Part shown: piece after piece, positions 43,440 through 54,059 of the stretch
Layout: each line of letters begins with the position of its first letter
Position numbering within the stretch: the stretch's first letter is position 1
NCBI RefSeq assembly: GCF_958450345.1
Contig: NC_088780.1
Coordinates: forward strand, 95,368,226-95,432,225
Length of the DNA stretch: 64,000 nt
Source: Calliphora vicina
Taxonomy: Eukaryota; Arthropoda; Insecta; Diptera; Calliphoridae
Reading direction: 5' to 3'
The notes under the pieces: generated by a model
The model's input: the letters and a program-made list of their open reading frames with translations, nothing else
Told to the model about the DNA's origin: nothing
Database searches by the model: none
Translations under genes and position numbers: made by a program

Positions 43440-45018
43440 ATAGAAAATTGTCAATTAAGTGTTTCTATAGAAAACTTGTGAAGATAAATTTGTTACTCTA
43501 AAAAACTTTTAAATCAACAATTGTTCTATGAAAAACATTTCACGATCAAGATGATTCCACGAAAAAGAGTCAAGCATGAACTGTTTCTATTGAAAACTAA
43601 TCGAATAACAAATATTTCCATAGTGAAGTAGTCGAGCAGTAAATGTTTTTATAGAAAACTAGTCCAGCAACAAATTTAATATAGAAAACTAGTCGAGCAA
43701 AAAAATTTTCTATAGAAAATTAGTCAAGCAACAAAAAAAACTAGTCGAGTATCAAGTTTTCTATAGAAAACTAATTTTCTATAGAAAACTTATCAAGTAA
43801 CATAGAAAAATAATCGAGCAACAAATTTTCTATAGAAAACTAGTCGAGCAACAAATTTTCTATAGAAAACTAGTCGAGCAACAAATTTTCTATAGAAAAC
43901 TAGTCGAGCAACAAATTTTCTATAGAAAACTAGTCGAGCAACAAATTTTCTATAGAAAACTTATCAAGTAACATAGAAAAATAGTCGAGCAACAAATTTT
44001 CTATAGAAAACTAGTCGAGCAACAAATTTTCTATAGAAAAATAGTCGAGCAACAAATTTTCTATAGAAAACTAGTCGAGCAACAAATTTTCTATAGAAAA
44101 CTAGTCGAGCAACAAATTTTCTATAGAAAACTAGTCGAGCAACAAATTTTCTATAGGAAACTAGTCGAGCAACAAATTTTCTATAGGAAACTATTCAAGC
44201 AACAAATTTTCTATAGAAAACTAGTCGAGCAACAAATTTTCTATAGGAAACTAGTCGAGCAACAAATTTTCTATAGGAAACTAGTCGAGCAACAAATTTT
44301 CTATAGGAAACTAGTCGAGCGACAAATTTTCTATAGAAAAATAGTCGAGCAAAAAAATTTTCTATAGAAAAATAGTCGAGCAAAAAAATTTTCTATAGAA
44401 AACTAATCGAGCAACAAATTTTCTATAGAAAACTAGTCGAGCAACAAATTTTCTATAGAAAACTAGTCGAGCAACAAATTTTCTATAGGAAACTAGTCGA
44501 GCGTCGAATTTTCTATCGAAAAATAGTCGAGCAAAAAAATTTTGTATAGAAAACTAGTCGAGCAAAAAAATTTTCTATAGAAAACTAGTCGAGCAAAAAA
44601 AATTTCTATAGAAAACTAGTCGAGCAAAAAAAATGTCTATAGAAAACTAGTCGAGCAAAAAAAATTTCTAAAGAAAACTAGTCGAGCAAAAAAAATTTCT
44701 ATAGAAAACTAGTCGAGCAAAAAAAATTTCTATAGAAAACTAGTCGAGCAAAAAAAATTTCTATAGAAAACTAGTCGAGCAAAAAAAAATTTCTATAGAA
44801 AACTAGTCGAGCAAACAAATTTTCTATAGAAAACTAGTCGAGCAAACAAATTTTCTATAGAAAACTAGTCGAGCAACAAATTTTCTATAGAAAACTAGTC
44901 GAGCAACAAATTTTCTATAGAAAACTAGTCGAGCAACAAATTTGCTATAGAAAACTAGTTGAACAACAAATTTTCTATAGAAAACTAGTCGAGCAACAAA
45001 TTTTCAACAGAAAATCTG
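43440..45018. repeat. 30-bp minisatellite array
   Basis: Unit CTATAGAAAACTAGTCGAGC then AACAAATTTT, about 40 regular copies from 43806 to 45010 and more diverged ones back to about 43440. Variants cluster: CTATAGGAAAC around 44150-44330 and GCAAAAAAAATTTC around 44590-44800. A block with CTTATCAAGTAACATAGAAA occurs twice, 171 bp apart (43790 and 43961). The unit is ten codons long and open on the minus strand (KFVARLVFYR-type), which explains the ORF there. Confidence 0.95.
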
Positions 45019-45089
45019 AAAATCGGATCTCTTTAGCATAACAGGACACTGGCATCAACATAATTTATATAAAGTTTAAAGAATCTCAC

Positions 45090-45365
45090 AATTACATTCA
45101 CTTGATATTCGAATGTTTATATATTTTATATCAATGGTAACAAAATAGCTCATTTGAAATATTACTTTAACTGTTATAATTCTCCAGATATTCAATTATA
45201 ACTATTTTATTTATATGAAAGAGGTCTTTCCAACTAAACACACAAAGCTTAAAGACTCTCGAAATTACAATTTTCTTTGTAATGTAGGTCCTACATCCTC
45301 TGTTCTGATATCGTCCATTTGTTAAATGTCGTACAGTGGTACTAATTTTAAAGACTTTCACAATT
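45090..45365. repeat. S tandem units
   Basis: ATTCTCCAGATATTC, AACTATTTTATTTATATG, CTGATATCGTCCATTTG and AATGTCGTACAGTGG follow the S unit order. Broken off at 45366 by an FB1 arm. Confidence 0.6.
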
Positions 45366-45366
45366 T

Positions 45367-46247
45367 TTCGAAATCTTTCCAAGAGAAATTCCAAATATTG
45401 AAAAATTTGACATTTGACCTTCACGATTTAAGGGTTAACGTTTTCCGATTTTAGTAAAAGTTTCAGAGTGTATTTAGAATTATCTTGACGATAATATTCT
45501 GAAAAAGTTTTGCTTAAAATTCATAAGAGTAAGGAAATAGAGCTCATGCGCCAAATAATTGGTTTTTCTCGAAAACTTCAAAATTTAAATCGCATTTACG
45601 GAAAAGCTATAAGAGATATTTTCATAATTTTTTCACATTTTTATTCCCTTAATAAATCCCAATGAGATGATGAAAAAATTCTGAAATTTGTTTAACAAAA
45701 TTTTTAAAAAATTGAAAATGGAGTTTTGAAACTGCCGTTAAAAAAATTTTATTTTTTTGTTCATACCTAAGAATAGGTTAACGATATCCTACGAAGACAA
45801 AAACTCATATACAAGTAAATATGGACATATTTTAAGTATAAATGAGCTTTTATTTTAATATTTATCAAAATATGTTAATTTTGTTCCTACAACTCTGGTT
45901 CTAGTTGCCTGAGACACGTTAATGGCCTGGCGAATTTTTAATAACTTTAAAATTTTTTGACCGATTTCTGTTTTTTATGTCTCATTAGAACGATAATTAC
46001 GTACAAATTTCGATTCTTTTAAATTAAATTGCAAAAGTAATTTTTTAATGACAAAATTTTTACAAAAACTGAAAAAAAATGCATTTTCCCCCTTGTAAAT
46101 GCATCTCAAAACTTCAGAGGGCTTGCTTGTCTTATCCCCAACCGATTTACCTAAAATTTTTCCAGGATGATTTTTTTTACTAATGTTCACCAAACTGGAG
46201 GGTGACAATGGCCAAAATCCAACTTTCGTTTATTAAGGGCCACCCTA
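45367..46247 (-). mobile_element. FB1 arm, ends GGCCACCCTA
   Basis: Runs like the FB1 right arm from TCGAAATCTTTCCAAGAGAA through CCTTCACGATTTAAGGGTTA, AATCCCAATGAGATGA and GAATAGGTTAACG to AAACTGGAGGGTGACAATGG and TTTATTAAGGGCCACCCTA. The partner arm is absent. The 77-codon ORF is a shadow. Confidence 0.75.
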
Positions 46248-46255
46248 GTGCACCA

Positions 46256-46459
46256 TGGTTCATAAGAAATTAAAACATCCACAGGGACTTGGAAGTACCA
46301 CTAGTGAAGGATGAGTTTAAGAAAGTACGTGATAAATATATACTGAAACTACAATGCCACCCGAATCCGCTTGCTCGGCTTCTCACACAGAGCCAAACCA
46401 GATCAAGGCTTCGTAGAGGCTTCTACCACCCCGCTAAGATAAGGTCCATTTATCATTGA
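46256..46459 (+). pseudogene. Jockey-clade retrotransposon, C-terminus of the RT ORF
   Basis: 68 codons with one internal stop: WFIRN*NIHRDLEVPLV, KDEFKKVRDKYILKLQ and CHPNPLARLLTQSQTRSRLR before the stop at 46457. The order WxxRNxxIHRDLxVPxV then HPNPLA is the usual extreme C-terminus of Jockey-type RT proteins. Everything upstream is replaced by an FB1 arm that ends nine bases before. About 100 bases of 3' untranslated sequence follow, with AATAAATAAATATGAAG and an A(8) run near 46565 that could be the tail. Confidence 0.8.
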
Positions 46460-46574
46460 ATGCTCTCGCCGGAGAACAATTAGTTTTAATTTTATTTATA
46501 CAATTTAACAACTTATTGTAAGGCCTAATGTTATAGGGAGATTCAATAAATAAATATGAAGTTAAAAAAAATCG

Positions 46575-47540
46575 GACAAAGTTGTTTAGAAATAACTATT
46601 TACTTTGTTTGGTATATGATTCACACTCTGTTTCTATCCATCCCAATTTTGGTTAAACCGTATGCAGTGATAAGAAATTCATTCGTATAAAGTTTGCAGA
46701 CTCGCAATTATAGTTCTGCAGATATTCGAAAATACTATTTACTTTACATAGGAGGCGCCTCGCCCACTAATCCACTTCCTTCCATTTTTAACCAGACTAT
46801 GCAAAATTATAAGAGAGATATTCGAACAAAATTTGAAGACTATCGTAATTATAGTTCTCAAAATATTTAGAAATAACTAATTACGTTGTATGGCCATATC
46901 CCATATATGGGAGGTGACTCACACCCAGTTCCTATCCCTCCCATTTTTTGATACACTTGCTGCACTAATAAGAAATTAACTCATATGAAGTTCGAAGTCT
47001 TTCAAAATTATAATGCTCCAGATATTCCAAAATAACTATTTACTTTGTGCCACGCCCACTAATACAATCCTGCCCATTTTCAGCCAAACTCCGTATAGTG
47101 AAGAGAAATGAATGTGTTCAAAGTTTAAATACTTTTGCAATTATACACATAGAAAACAGATTCGTGATAGCAACTGAATTTGTTGCCAATCGAATGATTC
47201 TACCTTAGTGACCGAATTTTACAGTTGTGACTAAACAATTTTGAAAGGGGTAAGAAAAAATTCGTTGCTTTAACCGAAATTCTTCTTTGTCAACTGATTT
47301 TCTATTGATAGCTACCACGAATCTGTTTTCTCTGTGTAGTTCTTCATATATTGGAAGTAAATAATTTACAATGTGTGTGAGGTGCCACGCCCACTAATTC
47401 AATACCGTCCATGTAAATTGCTATGGGTGCTCTTCGAAAAATGTTTGACGACTATTGAAAATAAATATTTACCCTGTTCCGATCCGTCCCATTTTCGGTT
47501 AAACTTCATCCAGTGAAAATAAATTGAGAAAAGGCCGGAG
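46575..47540. repeat. S tandem array
   Basis: Five to six units with GCAATTATAGTTCTGCAGAT, ACTATTTACTTT, TGGGAGGTGACTCAC or GTGCCACGCCCACTAAT, CCATTTT and GATAAGAAATTxATTC. Interrupted at GCAATTATA by an M2 MITE (47146-47336) and continued after it with GTTCTTCATATATTGG. Confidence 0.7.
47146..47336. mobile_element. M2 MITE, best copy (191 bp), TA target
   Basis: Terminal repeats of 26 bp, CACATAGAAAACAGATTCGT at the left and inverse CACAGAGAAAACAGATTCGT at the right, two mismatches in total. TA on both sides (47144-47145, 47337-47338). The neighbouring S units show the empty site GCAATTATAGTTCT, so the TA duplication is confirmed. Non-coding; Tc1/mariner-type by target. Confidence 0.85.
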
Positions 47541-47604
47541 AAAAGGTTTTCTGAAGTATATCGAAACATATCTGCAGTAAATAATTTCATTACTATGTAT
47601 GTGA

Positions 47605-47725
47605 TCCTGGTTTATAATATACTCCAGAGGAGAAAATATTTGCGTCCTGTTATAGGTTGGGAATGTAGGAACCCTATATTCAGCGAAACCGGTTATTGAA
47701 CACCCCAGAGAATACAATATTTACC
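47605..47725. repeat. CTCCTCTGGAGTATATT-type repeat
   Basis: ATATACTCCAGAGGAGAAAA, TATTTGCGTCC and AACACCCCAGAGAATACAAT match the repeat at 4020 and 40000. Confidence 0.5.
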
Positions 47726-47729
47726 GTTT

Positions 47730-49255
47730 TTGTAAGCATTATTAAATACATTACTTCCGAATTAGGGATTATAGAAAAGTTTTGGCACAGTTTTTTTATG
47801 AACATTTATAAAATTTATTTATTTAATACTTTTGGTGCATTATTGAAATCTAAACATGGAATGCAATTAAATAAAACATGCAGGGTATCCAAAATTCTAT
47901 TCTGCCAAACTTTGGCCTAATTTTTTTAGAACATTGCAATATTGCAATTGTCACGCATGCAACATTTTGACTTATTTCTCTTTTATTTTATATTTTTTGT
48001 TTTACATTCTTACGTGCAACATCATAGACAATTTGCTTGTGAACTCATAAAGAAATAAAAATTAAAAAATACACAAAAATTTAACATCGTCATCATCATT
48101 TAACATGACCATTTCACACCTTTAATGACTCCACCGACCAAAAAAAAAGCACTCATATTCAGAGTTGGCTTTGTTCTGTTCATAAGACTGGGAAATTCGT
48201 GGAAATTTTGCATTTCAATTTTAATGAGTGCAATATTTTAAGTTTTTCGTTTTCTTTTTATATATTTTTTTTTAATTTCAAATAAAATAACATAAAACAT
48301 TTGGCAGTTGTTATTTTTTGTTGGTGGCAAGTAAGTGCACCTCTTCAACTCAACTCAACTTAAACAGAATTATTTACTTTAGCACATTGTCATGTAACAA
48401 CAAGTTCGAGCATTCATTTATTCGAAAAAAACACGACGAACAAATAATTAAAACACACGTCATTTCCAATTTCTAACGTCAAATTAACATTTCATCGTGT
48501 CTGCTTGATATTAATCAAAATGTTTGTTGTCTTCTCTTCTTGTCCTCTCTCTTCTTTTTTTTTTTATTCTGTTTGTTTGGCCAACCAGTTCGTCGTTTGA
48601 AATTAAAGAAAAACGAATTTGAAACAATTTTACAATTTTATTTACAAGTGAATACAACCGTGGTGGGGTCTCTAATCATTAATGATCATGTGTTGACACA
48701 TGATTATTTACTCTTTGCAGACAACAACACACAAAAAATGTGCAGAAAATAAGGTATTTTTTGCAAATGTTCCTCATTATAAAGGATTTTTCATCATGTT
48801 CTTGAGTGGAAATCAGTAAAATTTATAGTTGTCTCTACTGTTCCCATCTACATGATCATTATTATAGTTGTGCAAATATATCTATATATATATAGTTTTT
48901 TCTTGCTGCCTGCTGTCTGTTCTACTTGACGGTAAAATGAAATATGAACTATTTTAACGCCTACTTAATTTATTTGTTTCCCTCATTGTCGGCCAGACTA
49001 TAAATAATAAATTTCATTTAATTACACATGAAACGTATTGGTTCTACTTTTTTTCCATTAGCATTTGGTACTGACCGAAAATATCTTTTAAATGCTGAGA
49101 GTTTTAACTGTGTGGCCAAAATAGTGCTTAAAATTGCTTAAATTAGTCGCACTTTTAGCATAGAAATGACAAAAGACTGTTTTTGTTTAATGATTATTTT
49201 GTCACCTAATCAAATGGTAAATGGTAAATCTCATTTATAACTTGTTCTTTAATAT
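47730..49255. other. No gene seen
   Basis: Unique-looking DNA with T-runs near 48555. AATCATTAATGATCATGTGT near 48676 is a small palindromic stretch. No exon recognised. Confidence 0.5.
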
Positions 49256-49257
49256 AA

Positions 49258-49340
49258 AAACAAGTAAAAATTTGATATTCGATGCAGAATCGTATATACA
49301 CTTCACCAAAGTATACTTTAAGATACAAATTGAAAATATT
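49258..49340 (-). mobile_element. Possible 3' end of a T element
   Basis: AAAAACAAGTAAAAATTTGA is the reversed CTTGTTTTT terminus; ATGCAGAATC downstream may be flank. Confidence 0.3.
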
Positions 49341-49504
49341 TGTTGGTGAAAAAAAGTTTGATATTTCTTTAATTTTTGCTTAAGAAAATGCTATTATTGA
49401 AAGAAATGTATGGTACAAAAGTATTATGATAAAAAAATAGTTTTGCACAAAAAAACTCGGGTTAAAAACTTTCACAATGACCTAAAATACTACCAAAAAT
49501 TGTT

Positions 49505-49590
49505 TTAGCTTGTTCTAAGAAGAACAACCCGTGCCGACTTTTGATTTAGTTTTGAGGTGCATTTACAAGGGGAAAAATGCATTTCTTAAA
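49505..49590 (+). mobile_element. FB1 fragment
   Basis: TAGCTTGTTCTAAGAAGAAC then CAACCCGTGCCGACTTTTGA and GAGGTGCATTTACAAGGGGA match 63685-63750 and the FB1 arms. Confidence 0.6.
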
Positions 49591-49599
49591 TGCATTATA

Positions 49600-50443
49600 A
49601 ATTTTCTTCTGAAAAAACGATGTAATATCTTGGTATGAATAATTGTTTAAAGCCATAGAGGTTCTATATTGTGACTTTCCTTTTAAAATCATCAATATTT
49701 TGATCGTGCTGTAAAGTAGCATCCAACCTTATTTTTTTATCTCGTAATAACCCAGAAATTAAGCAATTAGAAATTGTTAATAATGTCTGATCACTTGGCT
49801 GACTACAATTTATATATTTTGGGTCATTTGTAATGCAGAGAGAAGTCAATTGGGTACTTTATACATCGCATGTAATCTAGCATAAAGACAACTGTCCCTT
49901 AAGTGTCTATGTAATCTATAGTGTAGGTACTTTAAACGTTAATTGTGTAGTGCATTTGTCTCTAAGTTATCCAAAATCACTAGTTTACGACAGTCTCGTA
50001 GAACGGCTTAGAAGTGACTGTCAGGAGCGGTTAAACTAAACTTTTTTGAAGAAAAATTTTTTGAAATGATAATTTTTAATTACTGATAGAGAAATGAAGA
50101 ACTTAATGCTAGTTTTTCGATGTCGAACGAAGTTAGTCGATAAAATTTACTGCTATTTCTATAACAAATTCGACAAAAAAATGTTTGTCGAAACAATGTA
50201 TTGCCCATTAACGACAAAAAATTATATTTTTAAAAATTGGCATAATATGCATATATATATGCATTTTGAAGTAAAATATAACAAAATATGCATTATCAAT
50301 AAAATATGCACTAACAAATCGATGCCAGATATGTATATACTTTACGCAAATGATAAATGTAGAAATAACAAACGGAACGACACACATATATTCCCATGCC
50401 ACTCATGGAGCTATAATTAATTTTCCTTACTATATATTTCGCA
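49600..50443. other. No gene seen
   Basis: A 108-codon ORF at 50094-50420 is AT-rich and shows no similarity; I do not call it. Confidence 0.45.
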
Positions 50444-50447
50444 TTAA

Positions 50448-50604
50448 CCCTTTGCCTGTCCCCATACAATACAAAAATTTTACTGTACGTCCAAAGTTTT
50501 TTTTGTTAATTGAAAAATAATATAATTTGTGTATCATATGTGATGCACGGACGTGTGTAAGAAACTTACTGTGCATCATATGTGATGCACAGGACAGGAA
50601 AGGG
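50448..50604. mobile_element. 157-bp TTAA-flanked MITE (piggyBac-like)
   Basis: TTAA then CCCTTTGCCTGTCCCC; right GGACAGGAAAGGG then TTAA (TTAA at 50444-50447 and 50605-50608). Inside, ATCATATGTGATGCAC occurs twice in tandem. CCCTTT ends with TTAA duplication fit piggyBac-type insertion. Confidence 0.8.
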
Positions 50605-50608
50605 TTAA

Positions 50609-51750
50609 GTATGTTAGCATAGAGAATTATACATAGAGACGAGACACTCCGATTTGTCAAACAAAAATACAACAAATAATATTTCTCATACAACAACAAA
50701 ATACATTGTCTAGCATGTATTTTGTTGTTGCGTATGAGTAATATTGATTCATATAAATTATAACTTCTTATAATAAGTTTATGAATTCAGTTTAATAGAG
50801 CGTGTTTAATTAGTTGCTTTGAATAATATTTTGGGAATTAGAAAAGTATTTAATGCAAATGTTTTCCCCAACGAATTTTCTGGACCCATCAAATATCGAA
50901 TATGTTGCTACTTTACCAGACTCTTAAATAAGTAAATTTTGAGATTGGGACTATCTCTGAATGAGGTTGCTTTATACCAATCGAGTCAGGCTTCATTTCA
51001 ATTTATTTGTTAATTAAATATTAGAGAAACTTTCGATATGTATCTGTTTTTTGATCTGTGTTAAAGATTCGGTGAAGTTTGGATATCAACATTTTTTTCT
51101 TTTAGTTCTTTAGCTAATACTAGGAGTAAGTTGCTACATGTGACTCTGCGATCATAAGTATAATTCTATAGCCTAGTAGGGTTTCGAAGATTTCACTTTC
51201 AGAGTGGAAGTGAGAGTGTGGAAGTTAGTATAGTTTTGAGTACCATGTTGATCTATCAAATAAAAACTTTATCATAAACTGTGCAACAAAATACAAGAGA
51301 CAGTAAATATCACTAATATCTGATCACATGGCTGACACCAATTTTTTGTGAGTAATTCGTACAAACTGATTTTATACAAATTGTTTTGATATAATTATTG
51401 TGCAGTTTATTTTTTGAAGTCAATTGTCACGTTTAACTATAAGTCAGTATCATTGTATTGAAATACTGGTGTTAAAATACCTAGATATGTGAATTTATAT
51501 TTGAAAATTTCGGAAGTTTTGCATTTTATAGATTTTTAGACAAAACCCTTTATACAATCTCGTACAAATGTTTAACATTTTTTTTTAATTTCTTAAAGAT
51601 AATTAAGATTCGCATCTGCCCACCCCAGATAAAATTTTGGAAAGTCGCAGAAAGATTTTTTTGGATTTGTAGATTGTTCCGTTAAGAGATTCCAGTGCCC
51701 TAGAACATTAATCATGGGGTTTTTGGAACCCAAAAAGTTAAAAAAATATT
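50609..51750. other. No gene seen
   Basis: No recognisable coding sequence; TACAACAACAAAATACATTG and TATTTTGTTGTTGCGTATGA near 50690-50740 form a weak inverse pair. Confidence 0.4.
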
Positions 51751-51754
51751 CCAA

Positions 51755-52376
51755 TGCCAATCGTACAACGGAGCACATGTAACGTTTGGTTTTAAAAACG
51801 GTTTACAAGCTAACATAAAGGAGTCAAATCCGCAAGCCATTTTGGTTCATTGTTTATCCGACAGGCTAAACTTAGGTATTGTTGATTCGTGTTCACACTT
51901 ATGTATCATCAGCGCAAACATTCTTAGCATAGTAATGATTTAAAAAGCCTAAGCCAAGCTCTTCAAATTAAACAGTATAATAATATAATATAATAAACAG
52001 CCTTTGCACAACTAGATGGAGTTGCAAATATAAAAATTGTAAGTCAGCAATTAAAAATTACGCTGTAATTAAAAGTGTTCTTGAAGATTTCAACATTAGG
52101 TAAAAGCTAAAATCTGGATTTGCCGGATTCTATTCCTTCAGTTGATTATTGGAAGTTAAATATATATAATCCAGTAATAGATAGCATAATTTTTAATATC
52201 GAATACCGATTCCAAAACATTCCATTACCTAAAGCTGTTAACAATTTCTTTAACTTAGATTTGGATGGCGCCGATGAACTCATTATTAATTACATGTTTT
52301 GCATAATAATTGATATGATAAAATCCAAAATTGACAAGAATATCTTGCGAAAGAAGTTTCTCAGCTATGCGTAGAA
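51755..52376 (+). pseudogene. hAT-type transposase, ZMYM1-like, broken
   Basis: Pieces in the order of insect ZMYM1/TTF-type hAT proteins: CQSYNGAHVTFGFKNGLQAN (51755-51814; relatives have a C-x-G-Q-x-Y-D-G-A core with the catalytic Asp, here Asn), then IKESNPQAILVHCLSDRLNL and GIVDS. TRWSCKYKNCKSAIKNYAVI then KSVLEDFN follow at about 52008-52094, and an open 84-codon stretch with DYWKLNIYNPVIDSIIFNI and EYRFQNIPLP ends at 52374. The start, part of the middle and the C-terminal dimerisation region are missing. The Asp to Asn change and stops show it is dead. Such proteins move elements with 8-bp duplications. An M1 MITE with an 8-bp duplication lies 26 bp downstream, but the physical link may be chance. 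Confidence 0.75.
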
Positions 52377-52402
52377 TAAAACAATGGTTACGTAGTGCAA
52401 TG

Positions 52403-52590
52403 CATAGAGAACATAGAGCGGAAACTCGAAAAAAACTCAAACAAAAAAATTACTCAAAAAAGTTACACATACGAGTGTTGTTTTTGTTTTCACATAGTTT
52501 TTTTTACTAATACATTATCACCACTTAGGTTTTTGACAACTTATTTAGGTCTTTGGCAGGAGAGTTTCCGCTCTATGTGTTTTCTCTATG
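52403..52590 (+). mobile_element. M1 MITE, copy 2 (188 bp), perfect TSD
   Basis: CATAGAGAACATAGAGCGGA at the left and the inverse TCCGCTCTATGT...TCTCTATG at the right. GTGCAATG flanks both ends (52395-52402, 52591-52598). Interior as in copy 1. The ends CA...TG and 8-bp duplication suggest hAT or P-type mobilisation. Confidence 0.9.
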
Positions 52591-52599
52591 GTGCAATGC

Positions 52600-52914
52600 T
52601 TCAGGAACGATTTTCAAATTTAGCAGTTTTTTTTCAACTCAATTCTTTATTTATAATAATATTTGTACAAAGACGTATATATATATATGTATACAATATT
52701 ACATTTTTAAATATAGAGAGTTTAGAATCTAAACTCTCTACTTTAGATATAAATAAATCTTTTCAACTCAAAAATAGTATTTTGTCTAACTAATATAATA
52801 AGGAACAAATAACAGTTTAGATCAAGAAAAAAAAACCGCCATTTAAATTAGCAGTTTTAAATATTGAAAATGAAGTAGTTAAGATAGCAACCTCAATTTT
52901 TGTGACATTTTAGT
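52600..52914. other. No gene seen; AAACTCTCT hairpin
   Basis: ATAGAGAGTTTAGAATCTAA then ACTCTCTACTTTAGATAT near 52714-52750 forms a short palindrome (AGAGAGTTTAGA/TCTAAACTCTCT). Confidence 0.5.
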
Positions 52915-53091
52915 CTTAGAGAATATACATAGAGCGAAAACTCTCCTGTCAAAGTCCTAATTCAGTTGTCAGAAACCTAAGTGGTGAGAATGTATTAGCA
53001 GAAAAAACTATGTGAAAACAAAAACAACACTCGTATGTGTGATTATTTTGAGTAATTTTTTTGTTTGAGTTTTTTTCTAGTTTTCGCTATG
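52915..53091 (-). mobile_element. M1 MITE, copy 3 (177 bp, reverse)
   Basis: Reverse orientation: CTCCTGTCAAAGTCCTAATT, CAGTTGTCAGAAACCTAAGT, ACACTCGTATGTGTGATTAT. ATTTTAGT flanks both ends (52907-52914, 53092-53099). The right end is shortened inside the terminal repeat (TTCGCTATG), explaining the 11-bp difference. Confidence 0.88.
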
Positions 53092-53266
53092 ATTTTAGTT
53101 TTATTTTTACTATTTGGGAAGTGCACTTGCCCACCCCAGAGTAATAGTCTAGCTACGTTTATGACAATGATTCTAAATAGAAGAGAACGATGAATTTGCA
53201 TATTTGTAGTTATTAAGTTTAAGCATTCCTGACTACTAAAAACAAAAAATTTTAAAGCTATGTATA

Positions 53267-53873
53267 CAGTCGGGACCGGGAGCATTCTGGATAATCAATT
53301 TTCCCCGCTACTAATGACAGTTACGGCTCTATATTGCACCCTGATCCATCAGTTGGATCAATATCGTTCAGCATTAAGGCAAACTGCTCTCAGATAAACA
53401 ATTTAAAAAAATGTCTATTTAAAATGGAGATATCTCATTGGTCAGTTTTTTCATTGATATGAATCCATTTAATTTTTCCACGAAAATTGTAGCAGCTATA
53501 TAATCAGTTGCATATTTTTCTCCTGCTGCATTAAGTTTGTGAATACAATGTCGCTTTTTTTATTTAATTTTGAGTGAAATATTCGCTGTTAATCCATAAA
53601 TTGGAGTTCCTTTAAATCTTTCTTTCCGGAACCACTCATAAACAGCAAAATCTACTTTTATATATGCTTCCGAATCATCGTATGCAATAGAGGGAATTCC
53701 CTCTTATTGTTCAAAAATAATCGAAAAAAATTATGCTTATAATCCCGGATAATAGAGGTAATTATGGTTAATCGATGCAAAAAAATTAAATCGATTAAAA
53801 AATATTTAAATCTTCTTTCCCGGTTAATTGATGTTGCCGGTTAATCGAATCACGGATAATCGGGGCCTCACTG
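53267..53873 (-). mobile_element. pogo/Tigger-like element, deletion derivative
   Basis: Ends CAGTCGGGACCGGGAGCATT and inverse CAGTGAGGCCCCGATTATCC, with TA outside (53265-53266, 53874-53875). GATTATCCG-type words are repeated near both ends. On the minus strand near 53690-53430 it reads DFAVYEWFRKERFKGTPIYG and, after a stop, AAGEKYATDYIAATIF. The first is close to the CENP-B/Tc5-type DNA-binding segment (ALYKWFxxxRxxGxPISG) of pogo-type transposases. No catalytic domain remains. Confidence 0.7.
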
Positions 53874-53939
53874 TACTTTATTGGATATTTTATGTATTCT
53901 AAATATATAACAGTATTGTTTAAACTTTTTAAATAATTA

Positions 53940-54055
53940 CTTTTATTGTCGGTTAACCGATTAAACCGGTTTTTTTGAAATCGATTAACCGAAAACCCGG
54001 TTTTCTAAAAAAGGCCGATTTTCGATTAACCAATAAACCGGTTTTTTTAAGAAGT
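53940..54055. repeat. Cluster of GGTTAACCGATTAAACCGG palindromic words
   Basis: GTCGGTTAACCGATTAAACC, AATCGATTAACCGAAAAC and TTTCGATTAACCAATAAACC follow each other, close to the pogo-like element, whose interior has CCGGTTAATCGA. Possibly sub-terminal repeats of a second element. Confidence 0.5.
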
Positions 54056-54059
54056 CAAT

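Noticed and set aside
44195..44383. 62-codon minus-strand ORF of repeated ARLVSYRKFV
   Set aside because: It follows from a 30-bp unit without a stop in one frame; no start context or non-repeat coding sequence is attached.
43806..45010. 30-bp regularly repeated unit as a possible CRISPR array
   Set aside because: The units are directly contiguous with no unique spacers, there are no cas genes, and the DNA is from an animal. It is a minisatellite.
50094..50420. 108-codon ORF
   Set aside because: AT-rich composition, no recognisable domain, no support from a neighbouring exon.
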